DNA of 64,000 bases from Verrucomicrobiia bacterium (lineage in GTDB: Bacteria > Verrucomicrobiota > Verrucomicrobiia > Limisphaerales > JADLHS01). Made by a program: the position numbers and the translations under genes. Positions 34,120 to 42,948 of the stretch are shown here, one piece after another. The notes beneath the pieces were generated by a model. That model worked only from the letters and a program-made list of their open reading frames with translations, did no database searches and had not been told where the DNA came from. The stretch is taken from the NCBI GenBank assembly GCA_026125285.1, contig JAHCLO010000007.1:124001-188000 (forward strand), in the 5' to 3' direction. Position 1 is the first letter of the stretch. Every line of letters starts with the position of its first letter.

Positions 34120-37100
34120 TTACTCGACCAACTGCACGCGATAGAGCCGGCCCGTGGCGAAAGTCATTGTGTCATCTATCAGGCTCGCCGTTTGCCCGGT
34201 TGCATTCACTGGCGGGCCAAGCGGCTGCCACGGACCGCTGATGCTCTCTTCCGCGAACAGCAACTGATAGGTCTTGCCTGGCACGGACAACCAAGTGATG
34301 CGGCGAGCGCCCCCGCTCTCCATCGTCACGTCACGGAGTGCGAAGTAGCTTTGCGGGTCTGTCGCCAATGTTCCTGCGCGGATTTCTGCCCAGTCGGTCT
34401 GGCCATCGCCATCGGTGTCCTCATCGAACACCGCTCCCTCCGGGTCTATTTCCACCGGAATGGCTCCCTCATTGATCGAAGCGGAAACGATGGCGAGCCC
34501 TTGGGGCTCGTCTGTTGGCACCGCAAACACCAGGACCGCGCCAACGCCCTGCATGGGCAATGCCCCCGCCAGGGCGACACGGATCTGTCCGTGGATGTTG
34601 GTGTTACTGCTTATTGCCATGGTTTCGGCCAGCGCGCCGTTCCACAAACTGACCAAGCCCTGGCCGAAGCGGTTGCTCAGGATCAGGTCGAGACTATAGA
34701 CGGCTGAATCATCCGAACGTAAGAGCAACCAAACCTGTGGGGTGGAGGACTGCGTCACCAGCTGACGAAGCGCAAGCGTTACAGCCGACGAACCCATTTG
34801 CGTAACCTCCCCACCCCCGGTCGGTCCCGGCAACGCCGCCGGCGCCGTCCAGTTCCCCGAAACGTCGCCCAGCAGGATGGCGGTGAAATCCTGCCCCGAC
34901 TGGCTGCTGCTCAAACCGGCGTAGCTGCGGCTCGCGGGATCGAACACCCACACCTGACCGGCGCCGGGGAAGGGCAGCGGGATCAGGTCCACCGCCTTCT
35001 GCAGGATGTAAAACGCGTCGAAGGCCGTGATCGTGCCGGACTTGTTCACGTCCGCCGCGGTGGCGGCGCGTCCGCTCAACGTGGTCAACCCGGCATCATG
35101 CTGCAGCACCAGCGAGGCGTCGTAGGCGGAGATGCCCTCCGCGTCATCGGACTTCGTGGGGGTGAGCGTGTAATCGCCCGCCGCGGCGCCCGCCACGGTG
35201 AACGCGCCGGAGCTGCCGCTGGTGCCGGCATACACGCGGTCACCCTGCAACGTGCAGAGCACGCCGGGCACACCCGCCCCGCCGTTCCAAAACGTCACCG
35301 TGCCGCTCACGTCATAAACCACGTTCACCGCGAACGAGCCGGCGGCGGTCTCCGTCTGAATCGCCCCGTCATTCAACGAAACGCCGGTCAACGCCAGCGG
35401 CGAGGTTGCGCCCGGCGCGCCGAGCACTTCAAACTCCAGTTGCGCCAGCACGCCCGAGCCGGTGGACGTCGAACCGGGGCTGGCCATTGAGAGGCGCAGT
35501 TGACCCGACGTGTTCGTGCCGGGCGCGAGATACCAACCCGGCGTGAGACTCCCCGTGCGCGCGGTCACCGCCCGCAGCACCGCCGGATCAAACGTCACCG
35601 TCAGGCTGGCGGCGGCCAGACCTTGCACGTTCGCGGCATTGATCGGCACTTGCACGACGCCGTAACGCGGCCCGCCCGTGTTCGGCAGGCTTAGGCTGGC
35701 CACCTCGCTCCGGTACGTGTAGCCCCGCAACAGCGTGCCGCTCTGCGCGTCCGGGTTCGTGACCTGCACGTCCACAGCGGCGGGGAAATGGGCGGTGGTG
35801 ATGCAGGTGATCTGGTGGGCGCTCATCACGGTGACGTTCTCCGCCGGCACACCACCGAGGCTGACCGTGGCGTTGGTCTTGAAGTTCGAGCCGGCAATCG
35901 TCACGAACGTGCCGCCCGAGGCCGGCCCGCTGTTGGGCGTGACCACGTTCACTACCGGTCGATCCACAACGGTCACCTGCCAGGGATATTCCGGGCGTCC
36001 TGAGCGCACCGTGCTGATCCCGTCCGTGGCTTCGATGTAATACTCCACGCCGGGCGACACGAGCCGCGAGCCTTCAATGGTGGCGGCGTAGCGGTTGCCG
36101 GTCGTGTGGGTCATGGTGCGCGTGGTGTAGTTTGCAGCGCCGACGGTGCGGAAATGGAGGGTCACGCCTTGAACGCCGACGTTGTCCGTGGCCTCTGCGG
36201 TGAGGGTCAACGGCATGCCCGGTGCGGCGCTGGTCAGCGGCGTGTGCGTGAGCACCGGCGGGATGGTGTCCAGCGGCGTGCCTTGAGCCACGTTGGAGAA
36301 GTCCGACTCGGTCATGTCCGTCTTCACGACCTTGAACTTGTAGTAGTAGGGCACGCCCGGAGTCACGGCGGTGTCCATGTAGCTCTTCTGCTGGGCGGGA
36401 ATCAGGCCATTGTTCAGCCGCGTGTAACTGCCGTCCTGGGTGGTTGAACGATAGAGGTTGTAGCCCGCCAGCAGATCGAAATCGTCCTGCATCCAGCTCA
36501 AGTCCACCTTGCCCTCGCCGCCGGTGGCTTGGAGGTTCATGGATTCTGTGCCGGAGGTGATGATTTCGAAACGGAAGCGCCCGGTGTCATCACCTGTCAC
36601 CAGCCACGGATCATCTGCTGCCACCGCTCCGGCAATGCGGATCAATTGATAACCGTCGCCCGTGATCGGTGTGATGTTGAATGTGCCCACCCAGGTTCGT
36701 GAGTCCTGCCAACCACCGTTGACGGGGTGTACAGTGTAATCAGTCATCGGGATGTCCGGGCCGAACGATACCTGTGGCTGGTTTGTGGCCATGTCCCGGT
36801 TGAAGGTTGCGGTAAAAGTGGCCGGCCCCGGGCCCAAGATTGATGTCGCCTGATCGGAGCTATCGCGGACAGTGACATCAACTACGAATGGATAACAAGT
36901 CTCGGGAGCTGCTCCGATTACTGGCTGGAATACGACCATGCCCAGCGAGACATCGTCAAAGAAGTCGTGAACGAAGGCATCGATATGAGAGAAGCTGACA
37001 TTTCCCCAGTAATTTGCTGCGAATTGTGCCTTGGGGGGTGGGGACTGAGGCTGGCCGGTGATTGCCCAACGAAAATCGGGCTGTCTCGAAAGATCCAGCA

Positions 37101-39966
37101 TGTAGGGATTCTGAAGGATTGCATTGTTCGTGACCCAAAGCGGTGGCTGAACACCGGAGGGCGAGACAGAGTCAATCCAAAACCGGCTAACCCCTCTTCC
37201 ATTGGCGTTGAGAAGCAGTGTGTTGTCATTGAAAGAAAGGCTGTCAGCCCACCAAAACCACCAAATCTCTGCGAAATTATGGGCCAAGAGGCATTCAGTT
37301 ATCCTTCCTCGAACCGCAGTATCATAGAGATAGTCGTGGTTGAGCCGAAACGCTGTCCCCCTTCCTTGCAGGTTGCCTACACCTGTCCCAGTCGGGCCCT
37401 GATTCTTGATCGAGGTGGCCGTAACAGTGTCCGCTGAGATATAATTCTGTGAAGCTGAATCAAAAACCACGCCGTTGACTTCGTAGGATGTATCCCAAAT
37501 TCCTGTGGAGTCGAAACGGCAATGGGAGATCTCTGTCGCGCTGAGACTGGGATTCAGGATCTCAGCGTAGTTGGCGGTGATTTCTCCACCGTCCTCATCG
37601 AGTCTTGTCAATCTCCCGGGATAGATGGCACTGGGAAAAATTTGGACTGGGGACTGTTCCGTGCCCTGGATCAGTAGCCGACCGCGCACAAGGAGTCTAG
37701 GATTAGGATCCGAGCGAAGAGGGTCTGCCGGCACCGAGGAATAGACTTGGAGCTGGGTTCCTGCTTCGATTTGAAGTGTGACATTGGATGAAACCACGCA
37801 CCCGTCAGGCAGAATCCAAAAATAATCGCTTGTTAGCGTCTGATTTGTGGTTACCAGGTGCGGCAACTCCCTTCCCCTCTGCACGCCGAGGAGAAAGCGG
37901 TTAGTGGTTGTATAAACTCCGGGATCCTCGGGGTCCAATCCGTTTCTACAGACTGTTGTCAGACGGAAGGGGATAAGGTGGTCGTTTGGGCAGTTGGGAG
38001 AAACTTGAAACCGGAACGGGTGTCGAACGCCGGTAATCTCGCCCTCGGTGCCGTAGATGAGTCCATTGTCGTCCCAATTGAACGATCCAATCGCGCCGTA
38101 GTCGTTGGTACTCGTGATCCAAGTGACGTAAGGATCAGGTTGAATTGCGCCTTCAGCCCACGCGTCGAGGGTAGCCACGACATTGTCAGCTTTCCCCCAT
38201 TGGTTTCGGATGATGATCGCCATATCCACCGTTTCGCCTGCATCCACAATCCCGTCGTTGTCGTTGATCGCGCTTTGGTTGGTGGTGTCGAAAAGCCAGT
38301 GTTGGAGGTAACGCAATTCCGGGACCGGTGACGTCGTGAGCGAAGCGTAAGCATCGGCGAGGTTCTGCATCGGCTCTTGCCGCCCGGCGATCTGACCCAT
38401 GATGAAGCGCGAAGAGTAGAGGTCTTTATCGCTGAACCTCGTCCGTGCCAGCACGGCCATGCCGGAAACAATCGGCGCGGCCATCGAGGTCCCGTCCCAA
38501 GCGGCGTATTGGCTGTTGGGTAGTGTGCTCCAAACATCCACGCCAGGAGCTAGCAACTCGTACTCAATCGTGTTGTGAGGATTGCAGTCGAAGTTCGAAA
38601 AGCTGGCCTTCGCGCCTCCCGGCTGGGATGCCATAACGCCGAGCACCCAGCTGTAAGCCGCAGGATACATCGGCCTCGCGCATGGAAGACACTCATTTCC
38701 ACATCCATCATTCCCCGCTGCTGCTACGAGCACGCATTGGCCGAAGGCGACGGCCAAGGCGTCTTCCTCAACCTGGGACTTGGCGTAGCCGCCGAAGGAC
38801 ATGTTGATGACATCGGCTCCTTTCTCAACGGCGTAATTGATCGCCTCCGCAATGTCTGAAGTCGCCAACACACCAGAATACTGCGCCGCTTTGATGGCCA
38901 TCATCTGGCAGTTGTAGGCCACTCCCACCACGCCATTACTGTTACCCGCCTGCGCCCCAATGATCCCCGCCACATGCGTGCCATGCCCATGATCGTCCAT
39001 CGGATCCCCAGTGTGAAAGGAACTGGAGGAAACCACCGTGCAGCCATGCACATCGTCCACGAAGCCGTTATGGTCGTCATCAATCCCGTTGCCGGCGATC
39101 TCCTGGCTGTTCACCCACATGTTGGCGGCCAGATCGGGATGGTTGTAGTCCACCCCCGTGTCAATCACCGCTACCACGATGTCGTGGTTGCCGCCGGGTG
39201 GCAGGCCCTGGCTGTCCAGGTAGGCCCAGGCTTCGGGCGCTTTCACGGCGGGCAGGTGCCATTGGCTGGCAAAGAGCGGGTCGGCGTCGCCCCCGGTGGG
39301 AATGTAGCCCGTCGGACGGCGGATAAAGTCCGGTTCGGCGATCTCCACGTCCGGGTCTTGGGCCAGTTGGGCGGCCAGTTCCCGCACGTCCAGGTTGGTG
39401 GCGCAGGTGGCGCGCAACCAGCGGGTGAGGTCGGGTGGCTCCGGTTCGGCGGGCGGCGCGACCACGGCGGCGGCGGGGGCGGCGTAGGCCGGTTTGGGCG
39501 GGGGCGGCTGGGCGTTGCGAATGGCGCGTTCGAGGCCGGTCACACCGTACGCGGCGAATTTCTCCCGCAGCGCCGCCACGTCCGGCAGGCCGGCGATGGA
39601 CTTGGTGGGCGCGGTGTTGACGGGCTTGAGCTTGATGGCGAGCCGGCCCGGCAGAAAATCGCGACCCGGGAGCAAGGGACGTTCGGGCGGCGCATTGAGC
39701 TTGTCGAACGGCGAATAGGCGTGCTTGGGCAGGGGCACGTCCGGGCTGGTGCGGAACGGGCCGTGCGTGCCGACCCTGGCCCGCGCGGCGGCAAGGCTGG
39801 GGGCGGGATCGGGTGTGGGGCGCGCGGTGAGTTGCGCGCTTTGAGGAGACGCGACCGCGGGTTGGGCATCCGCGTCGGGTAGAGTCGCCGCGGCAGCGGG
39901 CGTGCGAGCCAGCAGGAGGCAACCGCCAAGCGTGAGGGCCGTGAGGAGTGGGACGTGCGTTTTCAT
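34120..39966 (-). CDS. 1948-aa secreted subtilisin-like protease with cohesin and dockerin modules
   Basis: Signal peptide MKTHVPLLTALTLGGCLLLA. After a long propeptide the S8 catalytic domain shows Asp in VIDTGVDYNHPD (~residue 268), His in HGTHVAGIIGA (~327) and Ser in GTSMAAPIVSGMAVL (~493), with Ca-site motifs. The C-terminal kilobases encode a fibronectin-like module (YNLYRSTTQDGSYTRLNNG), an IPT/TIG domain (TPNSGPASGGTFVTIAGSNF), a cohesin-like domain (LTVTFDPAVLRAVTARTG), an SdrD/CNA-B-like segment and a dockerin type I (DVNKSGTITAFDAFYIL) with a calcium loop. A final ~60-residue segment (ITWLSVPGKTYQLLF) resembles terminal regions of other exported proteins here. Extracellular. Confidence 0.93.
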   Translation of the reverse strand: MKTHVPLLTALTLGGCLLLARTPAAAATLPDADAQPAVASPQSAQLTARPTPDPAPSLAAARARVGTHGPFRTSPDVPLPKHAYSPFDKLNAPPERPLLPGRDFLPGRLAIKLKPVNTAPTKSIAGLPDVAALREKFAAYGVTGLERAIRNAQPPPPKPAYAAPAAAVVAPPAEPEPPDLTRWLRATCATNLDVRELAAQLAQDPDVEIAEPDFIRRPTGYIPTGGDADPLFASQWHLPAVKAPEAWAYLDSQGLPPGGNHDIVVAVIDTGVDYNHPDLAANMWVNSQEIAGNGIDDDHNGFVDDVHGCTVVSSSSFHTGDPMDDHGHGTHVAGIIGAQAGNSNGVVGVAYNCQMMAIKAAQYSGVLATSDIAEAINYAVEKGADVINMSFGGYAKSQVEEDALAVAFGQCVLVAAAGNDGCGNECLPCARPMYPAAYSWVLGVMASQPGGAKASFSNFDCNPHNTIEYELLAPGVDVWSTLPNSQYAAWDGTSMAAPIVSGMAVLARTRFSDKDLYSSRFIMGQIAGRQEPMQNLADAYASLTTSPVPELRYLQHWLFDTTNQSAINDNDGIVDAGETVDMAIIIRNQWGKADNVVATLDAWAEGAIQPDPYVTWITSTNDYGAIGSFNWDDNGLIYGTEGEITGVRHPFRFQVSPNCPNDHLIPFRLTTVCRNGLDPEDPGVYTTTNRFLLGVQRGRELPHLVTTNQTLTSDYFWILPDGCVVSSNVTLQIEAGTQLQVYSSVPADPLRSDPNPRLLVRGRLLIQGTEQSPVQIFPSAIYPGRLTRLDEDGGEITANYAEILNPSLSATEISHCRFDSTGIWDTSYEVNGVVFDSASQNYISADTVTATSIKNQGPTGTGVGNLQGRGTAFRLNHDYLYDTAVRGRITECLLAHNFAEIWWFWWADSLSFNDNTLLLNANGRGVSRFWIDSVSPSGVQPPLWVTNNAILQNPYMLDLSRQPDFRWAITGQPQSPPPKAQFAANYWGNVSFSHIDAFVHDFFDDVSLGMVVFQPVIGAAPETCYPFVVDVTVRDSSDQATSILGPGPATFTATFNRDMATNQPQVSFGPDIPMTDYTVHPVNGGWQDSRTWVGTFNITPITGDGYQLIRIAGAVAADDPWLVTGDDTGRFRFEIITSGTESMNLQATGGEGKVDLSWMQDDFDLLAGYNLYRSTTQDGSYTRLNNGLIPAQQKSYMDTAVTPGVPYYYKFKVVKTDMTESDFSNVAQGTPLDTIPPVLTHTPLTSAAPGMPLTLTAEATDNVGVQGVTLHFRTVGAANYTTRTMTHTTGNRYAATIEGSRLVSPGVEYYIEATDGISTVRSGRPEYPWQVTVVDRPVVNVVTPNSGPASGGTFVTIAGSNFKTNATVSLGGVPAENVTVMSAHQITCITTAHFPAAVDVQVTNPDAQSGTLLRGYTYRSEVASLSLPNTGGPRYGVVQVPINAANVQGLAAASLTVTFDPAVLRAVTARTGSLTPGWYLAPGTNTSGQLRLSMASPGSTSTGSGVLAQLEFEVLGAPGATSPLALTGVSLNDGAIQTETAAGSFAVNVVYDVSGTVTFWNGGAGVPGVLCTLQGDRVYAGTSGSSGAFTVAGAAAGDYTLTPTKSDDAEGISAYDASLVLQHDAGLTTLSGRAATAADVNKSGTITAFDAFYILQKAVDLIPLPFPGAGQVWVFDPASRSYAGLSSSQSGQDFTAILLGDVSGNWTAPAALPGPTGGGEVTQMGSSAVTLALRQLVTQSSTPQVWLLLRSDDSAVYSLDLILSNRFGQGLVSLWNGALAETMAISSNTNIHGQIRVALAGALPMQGVGAVLVFAVPTDEPQGLAIVSASINEGAIPVEIDPEGAVFDEDTDGDGQTDWAEIRAGTLATDPQSYFALRDVTMESGGARRITWLSVPGKTYQLLFAEESISGPWQPLGPPVNATGQTASLIDDTMTFATGRLYRVQLVE

Positions 39967-40506
39967 GGGGATGGGAGTATCTGGATGCGCAATGAAGAGC
40001 GACCAAGCCAGCCGAGCCGTTGCTTAACCCTGTGCCGCATAGCGCATCCCGTATCGAGGTTTCCGCGCCATTGCCGGCGGTCGGAGGATCAACCAAGGGC
40101 AGTCAACCTGTCCGCCATCTGGTTGGGTTTGCCTATGGCCATCCTACACCCGCACTGCTGAGGCAAACCAACTCCAATCCATTCGCAGGCCCAAGTCCGC
40201 TGGCCGGGGCTGGCGCGTCAATACCGGTCTTACTCGCAAACCCCGCGGAAAGTCACGTTCCAATTCCACTGCCCTCCAGTTTTTAAGATTGCTGAAGCTG
40301 CCGATTAGAACAAAAACGCAGTGGCGCGTGTGGTGGCCCGGTCTTCGGCCGGATAATGTTTCCCGGACGCCACGGCAGATTTGCACCCCGGCAGTGTGTG
40401 GTACCGAGGTTCGACGGCTTGGCGGGAAGCAAGCGCGAGCTTTGGGGCGGGGCCGCATTCTTGGGTCGGATGGCTCGTTGCCGACCGACGTTTGCGGCGG
40501 TGAGCC

Positions 40507-41454
40507 TCACACGTCGCAGACTTTGGCTGCGTGACGCAGCGCCAGCACCTTGTCCGACCACGTGGGAATGAATTCCTGTGCCACGTAACCATCGTACCCG
40601 AGTTCCAGCAGCGTCCGCATGATGGCGGGGTAATTCAGTTCCTGCGTGTCGTCCAGTTCACCCCGGCCCGGCACGCCCGCCGTGTGGACGTGCGCAATGA
40701 CCTTCTGATGTTGCCGCAACCGACGGATCACGTCGCCGTCCATGATCTGCACGTGGTAAATGTCGAACAGCAGCTTCATGTTCGGCGAGTCAACGCGCCG
40801 GATCAAATCCACGCAGAAGTCCACGTGGTCGCCGAAGTAACCGGGATGCCCCTTCATGGGGTGGGTGTCGTCACGGCTGTTCAGGTGTTCGAGACAGAGA
40901 TTGACCTTCCGGGCCTCGGCGTAACCGATGACCCGTTTCCATAAGTCCACACAGTTCCGGGCGCCAGCCTCGTCACTGATGCCCGGTTCTCTCATGCCGG
41001 TGAAGGTGATGACGTTCTGGCACTGGACCTGCACGGCCAAATCAATCCCCTCGCGCAGGCTGCGTTCACATTCCTCGTGATGCACCGGATTGAACGGCCC
41101 GCGGGCAAACCCATGGCTGCCCACCAACGACACCGCCAGGCCCAGTTCGCGGATCATCGGGTAATGCTTGGCGTCAATGCCTTCCATCGCCACCAGGCCA
41201 ATGGCTTTGCAGTGCCGCGCCAGTTCCGGCGTTGGCATCGGATTGAAGGTCCAGCCCATGATGGATTGCCGGATGCGACCATGCCGGATACGAAAATCGG
41301 GTTCAACGAGTGGGGCCGTGGCCGCGCGGCTACTGGAGGAGACCTGGGCCGCGGCCACACCGCAAAGCAAAGTGGTGGTCTTCAGCCACGAGCGGCGATT
41401 GAGCCGGCGAGCGACGTCTTCGTGCCGGAAAGCGACGGATGAGCGAGCAGTCAT
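40507..41454 (-). CDS. Tat-exported sugar phosphate isomerase/epimerase (TIM barrel)
   Basis: 315 aa from ATG 41454. RRLNRRSWLKTTTLLCGVAA is a twin-arginine signal. The AP endonuclease 2/hydroxypyruvate isomerase-like barrel shows NLCLEHLNSRDDTHPMKGHP (metal-site Glu), NMKLLFDIYHVQIMDGDV (Asp/His) and IAHVHTAGVPGRGELDD (His, Glu). Related to hydroxypyruvate isomerase (Hyi) and tagatose/keto-sugar epimerases. The 540 bases to the subtilase (39967-40506) show no gene I can support. Confidence 0.88.
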   Translation of the reverse strand: MTARSSVAFRHEDVARRLNRRSWLKTTTLLCGVAAAQVSSSSRAATAPLVEPDFRIRHGRIRQSIMGWTFNPMPTPELARHCKAIGLVAMEGIDAKHYPMIRELGLAVSLVGSHGFARGPFNPVHHEECERSLREGIDLAVQVQCQNVITFTGMREPGISDEAGARNCVDLWKRVIGYAEARKVNLCLEHLNSRDDTHPMKGHPGYFGDHVDFCVDLIRRVDSPNMKLLFDIYHVQIMDGDVIRRLRQHQKVIAHVHTAGVPGRGELDDTQELNYPAIMRTLLELGYDGYVAQEFIPTWSDKVLALRHAAKVCDV

Positions 41455-41639
41455 GTCGGCAAGATGGCAGGCGCTGGTCACGTCCGCAATCGGAACTCGG
41501 CACTGAGCGATTACCCACCATGCGCCGACAGATTGTCCACCGCGCGCAACGGCGCCGCCTGACCGTTTCAACGCCGACTGCTTTCCATCAATCTATCCTG
41601 ATATTTCGTTTCAAGATTTGCGACCCCCGCAAAGTATAA

Positions 41640-41878
41640 GTGGACTGTAACCTCGTTCGTGTGTTACTCGTCTTGCACGTTCGATGAGAAACTGCATGAA
41701 CATATCAGCCACGATTTGGCCGACCATGTCGGTCGCGAAAGCGACACGTCATAGTCGGTTGAACCCCGGCTGTGCGTTTAGCCTTGGGCTATCCAGGTCG
41801 TATCGTGGGCAACGCCCCGAAGCAGGCTTGGATAATCCGGAGGTGAGCAGGTAACGAATCGAACCACGATCTTTCCAC
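41640..41878. other. Intergenic region ending in a terminator; possible small RNA
   Basis: The interval upstream of the RNA island contains no convincing reading frame. A GC-rich stretch at about 41750-41860 precedes the terminator at 41879-41909 on the plus strand, although no plus-strand protein gene lies upstream, so a short non-coding transcript is possible. I could not match it to 4.5S RNA, 6S RNA, tmRNA or RNase P. Confidence 0.3.
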
Positions 41879-41909
41879 CCTGCTTACCCCGTGTAGGCAG
41901 GGTTTTTTG
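41879..41909 (+). terminator. Rho-independent terminator
   Basis: CCCTGC ... GCAGGG stem with a 13-base loop followed by TTTTTTG. Plus-strand orientation, just upstream of the island. Confidence 0.75.
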
Positions 41910-42186
41910 TTTCCCTGGAACTGCTGATGAATGATGACAACGAAAGGTGATCTAGGTCTGTGAACGATAACCAGGCGACGTCTCGATGATGTCAGTCTCA
42001 GCCAGACTGAAGATGGCGCAGAGGAGAACAAACTCCTCACCGATGAGGTGTGCCCATCGCGGGCGAAAACGCGCGCCGGACTGGTTTGGAACGCTTTTAC
42101 AATTCAAGGGCTTCGGAGGAGGTGTGCCCCTAAACACCGAAACAGCCGCCGTGAATCCGCGGGCTGGGATCGAGTAGATCACCAGG

Positions 42187-42207
42187 AGGTGTTTGTTCTT
42201 TGTTGAA
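42187..42207. repeat. Left copy of the 21-bp inverted repeat framing the RNA island
   Basis: Matches the reverse complement of 58217-58237 at 20 of 21 positions (AGGTGTTT, one mismatch, then TTCTTTGTTGAA). It directly precedes the first structured element of the island and may be a boundary or a promoter-proximal element. Confidence 0.7.
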
Positions 42208-42214
42208 ATGGCAT

Positions 42215-42264
42215 GGGCCGGGAGGTCCTTGCGGACGGCTACAATCCGCCGCAGCTCCCGGCCC
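42215..42264 (+). ncRNA. Very stable hairpin RNA candidate at the island start
   Basis: A perfect 10-bp outer stem (GGGCCGGGAG / CTCCCGGCCC) encloses GTCC-TTGC-GGAC and further GC pairs. The inner sequence GGAGGTCCTTGCGGACGGC recurs at 42314, so this is either a small structured RNA or a dispersed repeat. Confidence 0.5.
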
Positions 42265-42313
42265 TTTCAATTTCCGCGGTTGTGATTTAACAGCCAGAAC
42301 ACTTACCCGCCAC

Positions 42314-42426
42314 GGAGGTCCTTGCGGACGGCCACCATCCGGGTGCACTGCAGTTCGCGAGAGCGAACAATCCGATGTGGGGCACCCAACTCGCAGGGCT
42401 TGGGAAGCCCATTCCCGGCAACCGCA
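42314..42426 (+). other. Structured non-tRNA segment with two repeated modules
   Basis: 42314-42341 repeats the core of the preceding hairpin with two differences. 42342-42386 folds as GGGTGC/GCACCC around a TTCGC-GAGA-GCGAA hairpin, and 42391-42411 has GGGCTT-GGG-AAGCCC. The last two modules recur at 57211-57271 near the other end of the island. Not a tRNA; function unknown. Confidence 0.45.
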
Positions 42427-42439
42427 CCAATCTTTCCAT

Positions 42440-42513
42440 ACGCCGAGCGCCAGCTTGCGCAGCAGAGTCTCCAAAACTCAGCTTGCTCGGGGCAGCACCG
42501 AGGCGGCGTGCCA
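42440..42513 (+). tRNA. tRNA-Trp(CCA)-like, G55 elbow
   Basis: Acceptor ACGCCGA with GCGGCGT (6/7), D stem GCGC/GCGC, anticodon loop CTCCAAA (CCA), T stem CTCGG/CCGAG with loop GGCAGCA (G55 instead of U55), discriminator G73 as expected for Trp, encoded CCA. Confidence 0.85.
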
Positions 42514-42520
42514 CTTTTCC

Positions 42521-42595
42521 GGGGTCGTGGCAGACAAGTAATGCACTTGCCCTGCAAGCAGGTTGATGAGGGCGCGATACCCTCCGACTCCACCA
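42521..42595 (+). tRNA. tRNA-Ala(TGC)-like, G55 elbow
   Basis: Acceptor GGGGTCG/CGACTCC pairs 7/7 and contains G3:U70, the alanine identity pair. Anticodon loop CCTGCAA gives TGC with C33 rather than U33. T stem GAGGG/CCCTC, loop CGCGATA. A73, encoded CCA. Confidence 0.85.
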
Positions 42596-42601
42596 TTTCA
42601 C

Positions 42602-42674
42602 TGCGGGGAGAATGAGATTCAGGCGAGCCTCATAAGCTCAGCCTCCGTGGGTGCAACTCCTACCCCCGCTACCA
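42602..42674 (+). tRNA. tRNA-Met(CAT)-like, G55 elbow
   Basis: Acceptor 6/7 (TGCGGGG/CCCCGCT), anticodon loop CTCATAA (CAT), T stem GTGGG/CCTAC with loop TGCAACT, A73, encoded CCA. The D arm is short (GAAT-GAG-ATTC). The anticodon could also be a lysidine-modified Ile; elongator Met is the simplest reading. Confidence 0.82.
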
Positions 42675-42679
42675 CTTTT

Positions 42680-42767
42680 GGGAAGTGATCCGGCTGCCGG
42701 CCTGTAAATCCGGTGTCTTCAAACAAGCCGGAAGCGACGACTGGGGCGTTACCAGCACTTCCCACCA
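42680..42767 (+). tRNA. tRNA-Tyr(GTA)-like, G55 elbow
   Basis: Acceptor GGGAAGT/ACTTCCC 7/7, anticodon loop CTGTAAA (GTA), long variable arm as in bacterial Tyr, T loop GGCGTTA, A73, encoded CCA. Confidence 0.88.
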
Positions 42768-42772
42768 TTTCT

Positions 42773-42848
42773 GGATCCGTAGCTCAATCAGCAGAGCACC
42801 CCGTTGTCTGCGGGAGGGTTGAGGGTGCGACTCCCTTCGGGTCCGCCA
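42773..42848 (+). tRNA. tRNA-Asp(GTC)-like, G55 elbow
   Basis: Acceptor GGATCCG/CGGGTCC 7/7 (one G:U), D arm GCTC-AATCAGCA-GAGC (AG in place of GG), anticodon loop TTGTCTG (GTC), T stem GAGGG/CCCTT with loop TGCGACT, G73 as in Asp, encoded CCA. Confidence 0.9.
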
Positions 42849-42854
42849 TTTCCT

Positions 42855-42930
42855 CGGAACGTAGCTCAGTCTTTAGAGCGCGCGGCTTGGGCCCGCGAGG
42901 TCGCAGGTGGAAATCCTGCCGTTCCGACCA
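42855..42930 (+). tRNA. tRNA-Pro(TGG)-like, G55 elbow
   Basis: Acceptor CGGAACG/CGTTCCG 7/7, D arm GCTC-AGTCTTTA-GAGC with no GG, anticodon stem CGCGG/CCGCG with loop CTTGGGC (TGG), T stem GCAGG/CCTGC with loop TGGAAAT, A73, CCA. Confidence 0.9.
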
Positions 42931-42948
42931 ATTTGAGCAGTGAACGGC

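Noticed and set aside
41810..41870. Minus-strand tRNA with GGTTCGATTCG.
   Set aside because: The TTCGATT loop is there but the flanking bases do not form a T stem.
42375..42434. tRNA ending GCACCA near 42434.
   Set aside because: A 5-bp outer pairing TGTGG/CCGCA exists, but the segment is under 60 bases and has no T arm; treated as part of the structured leader.
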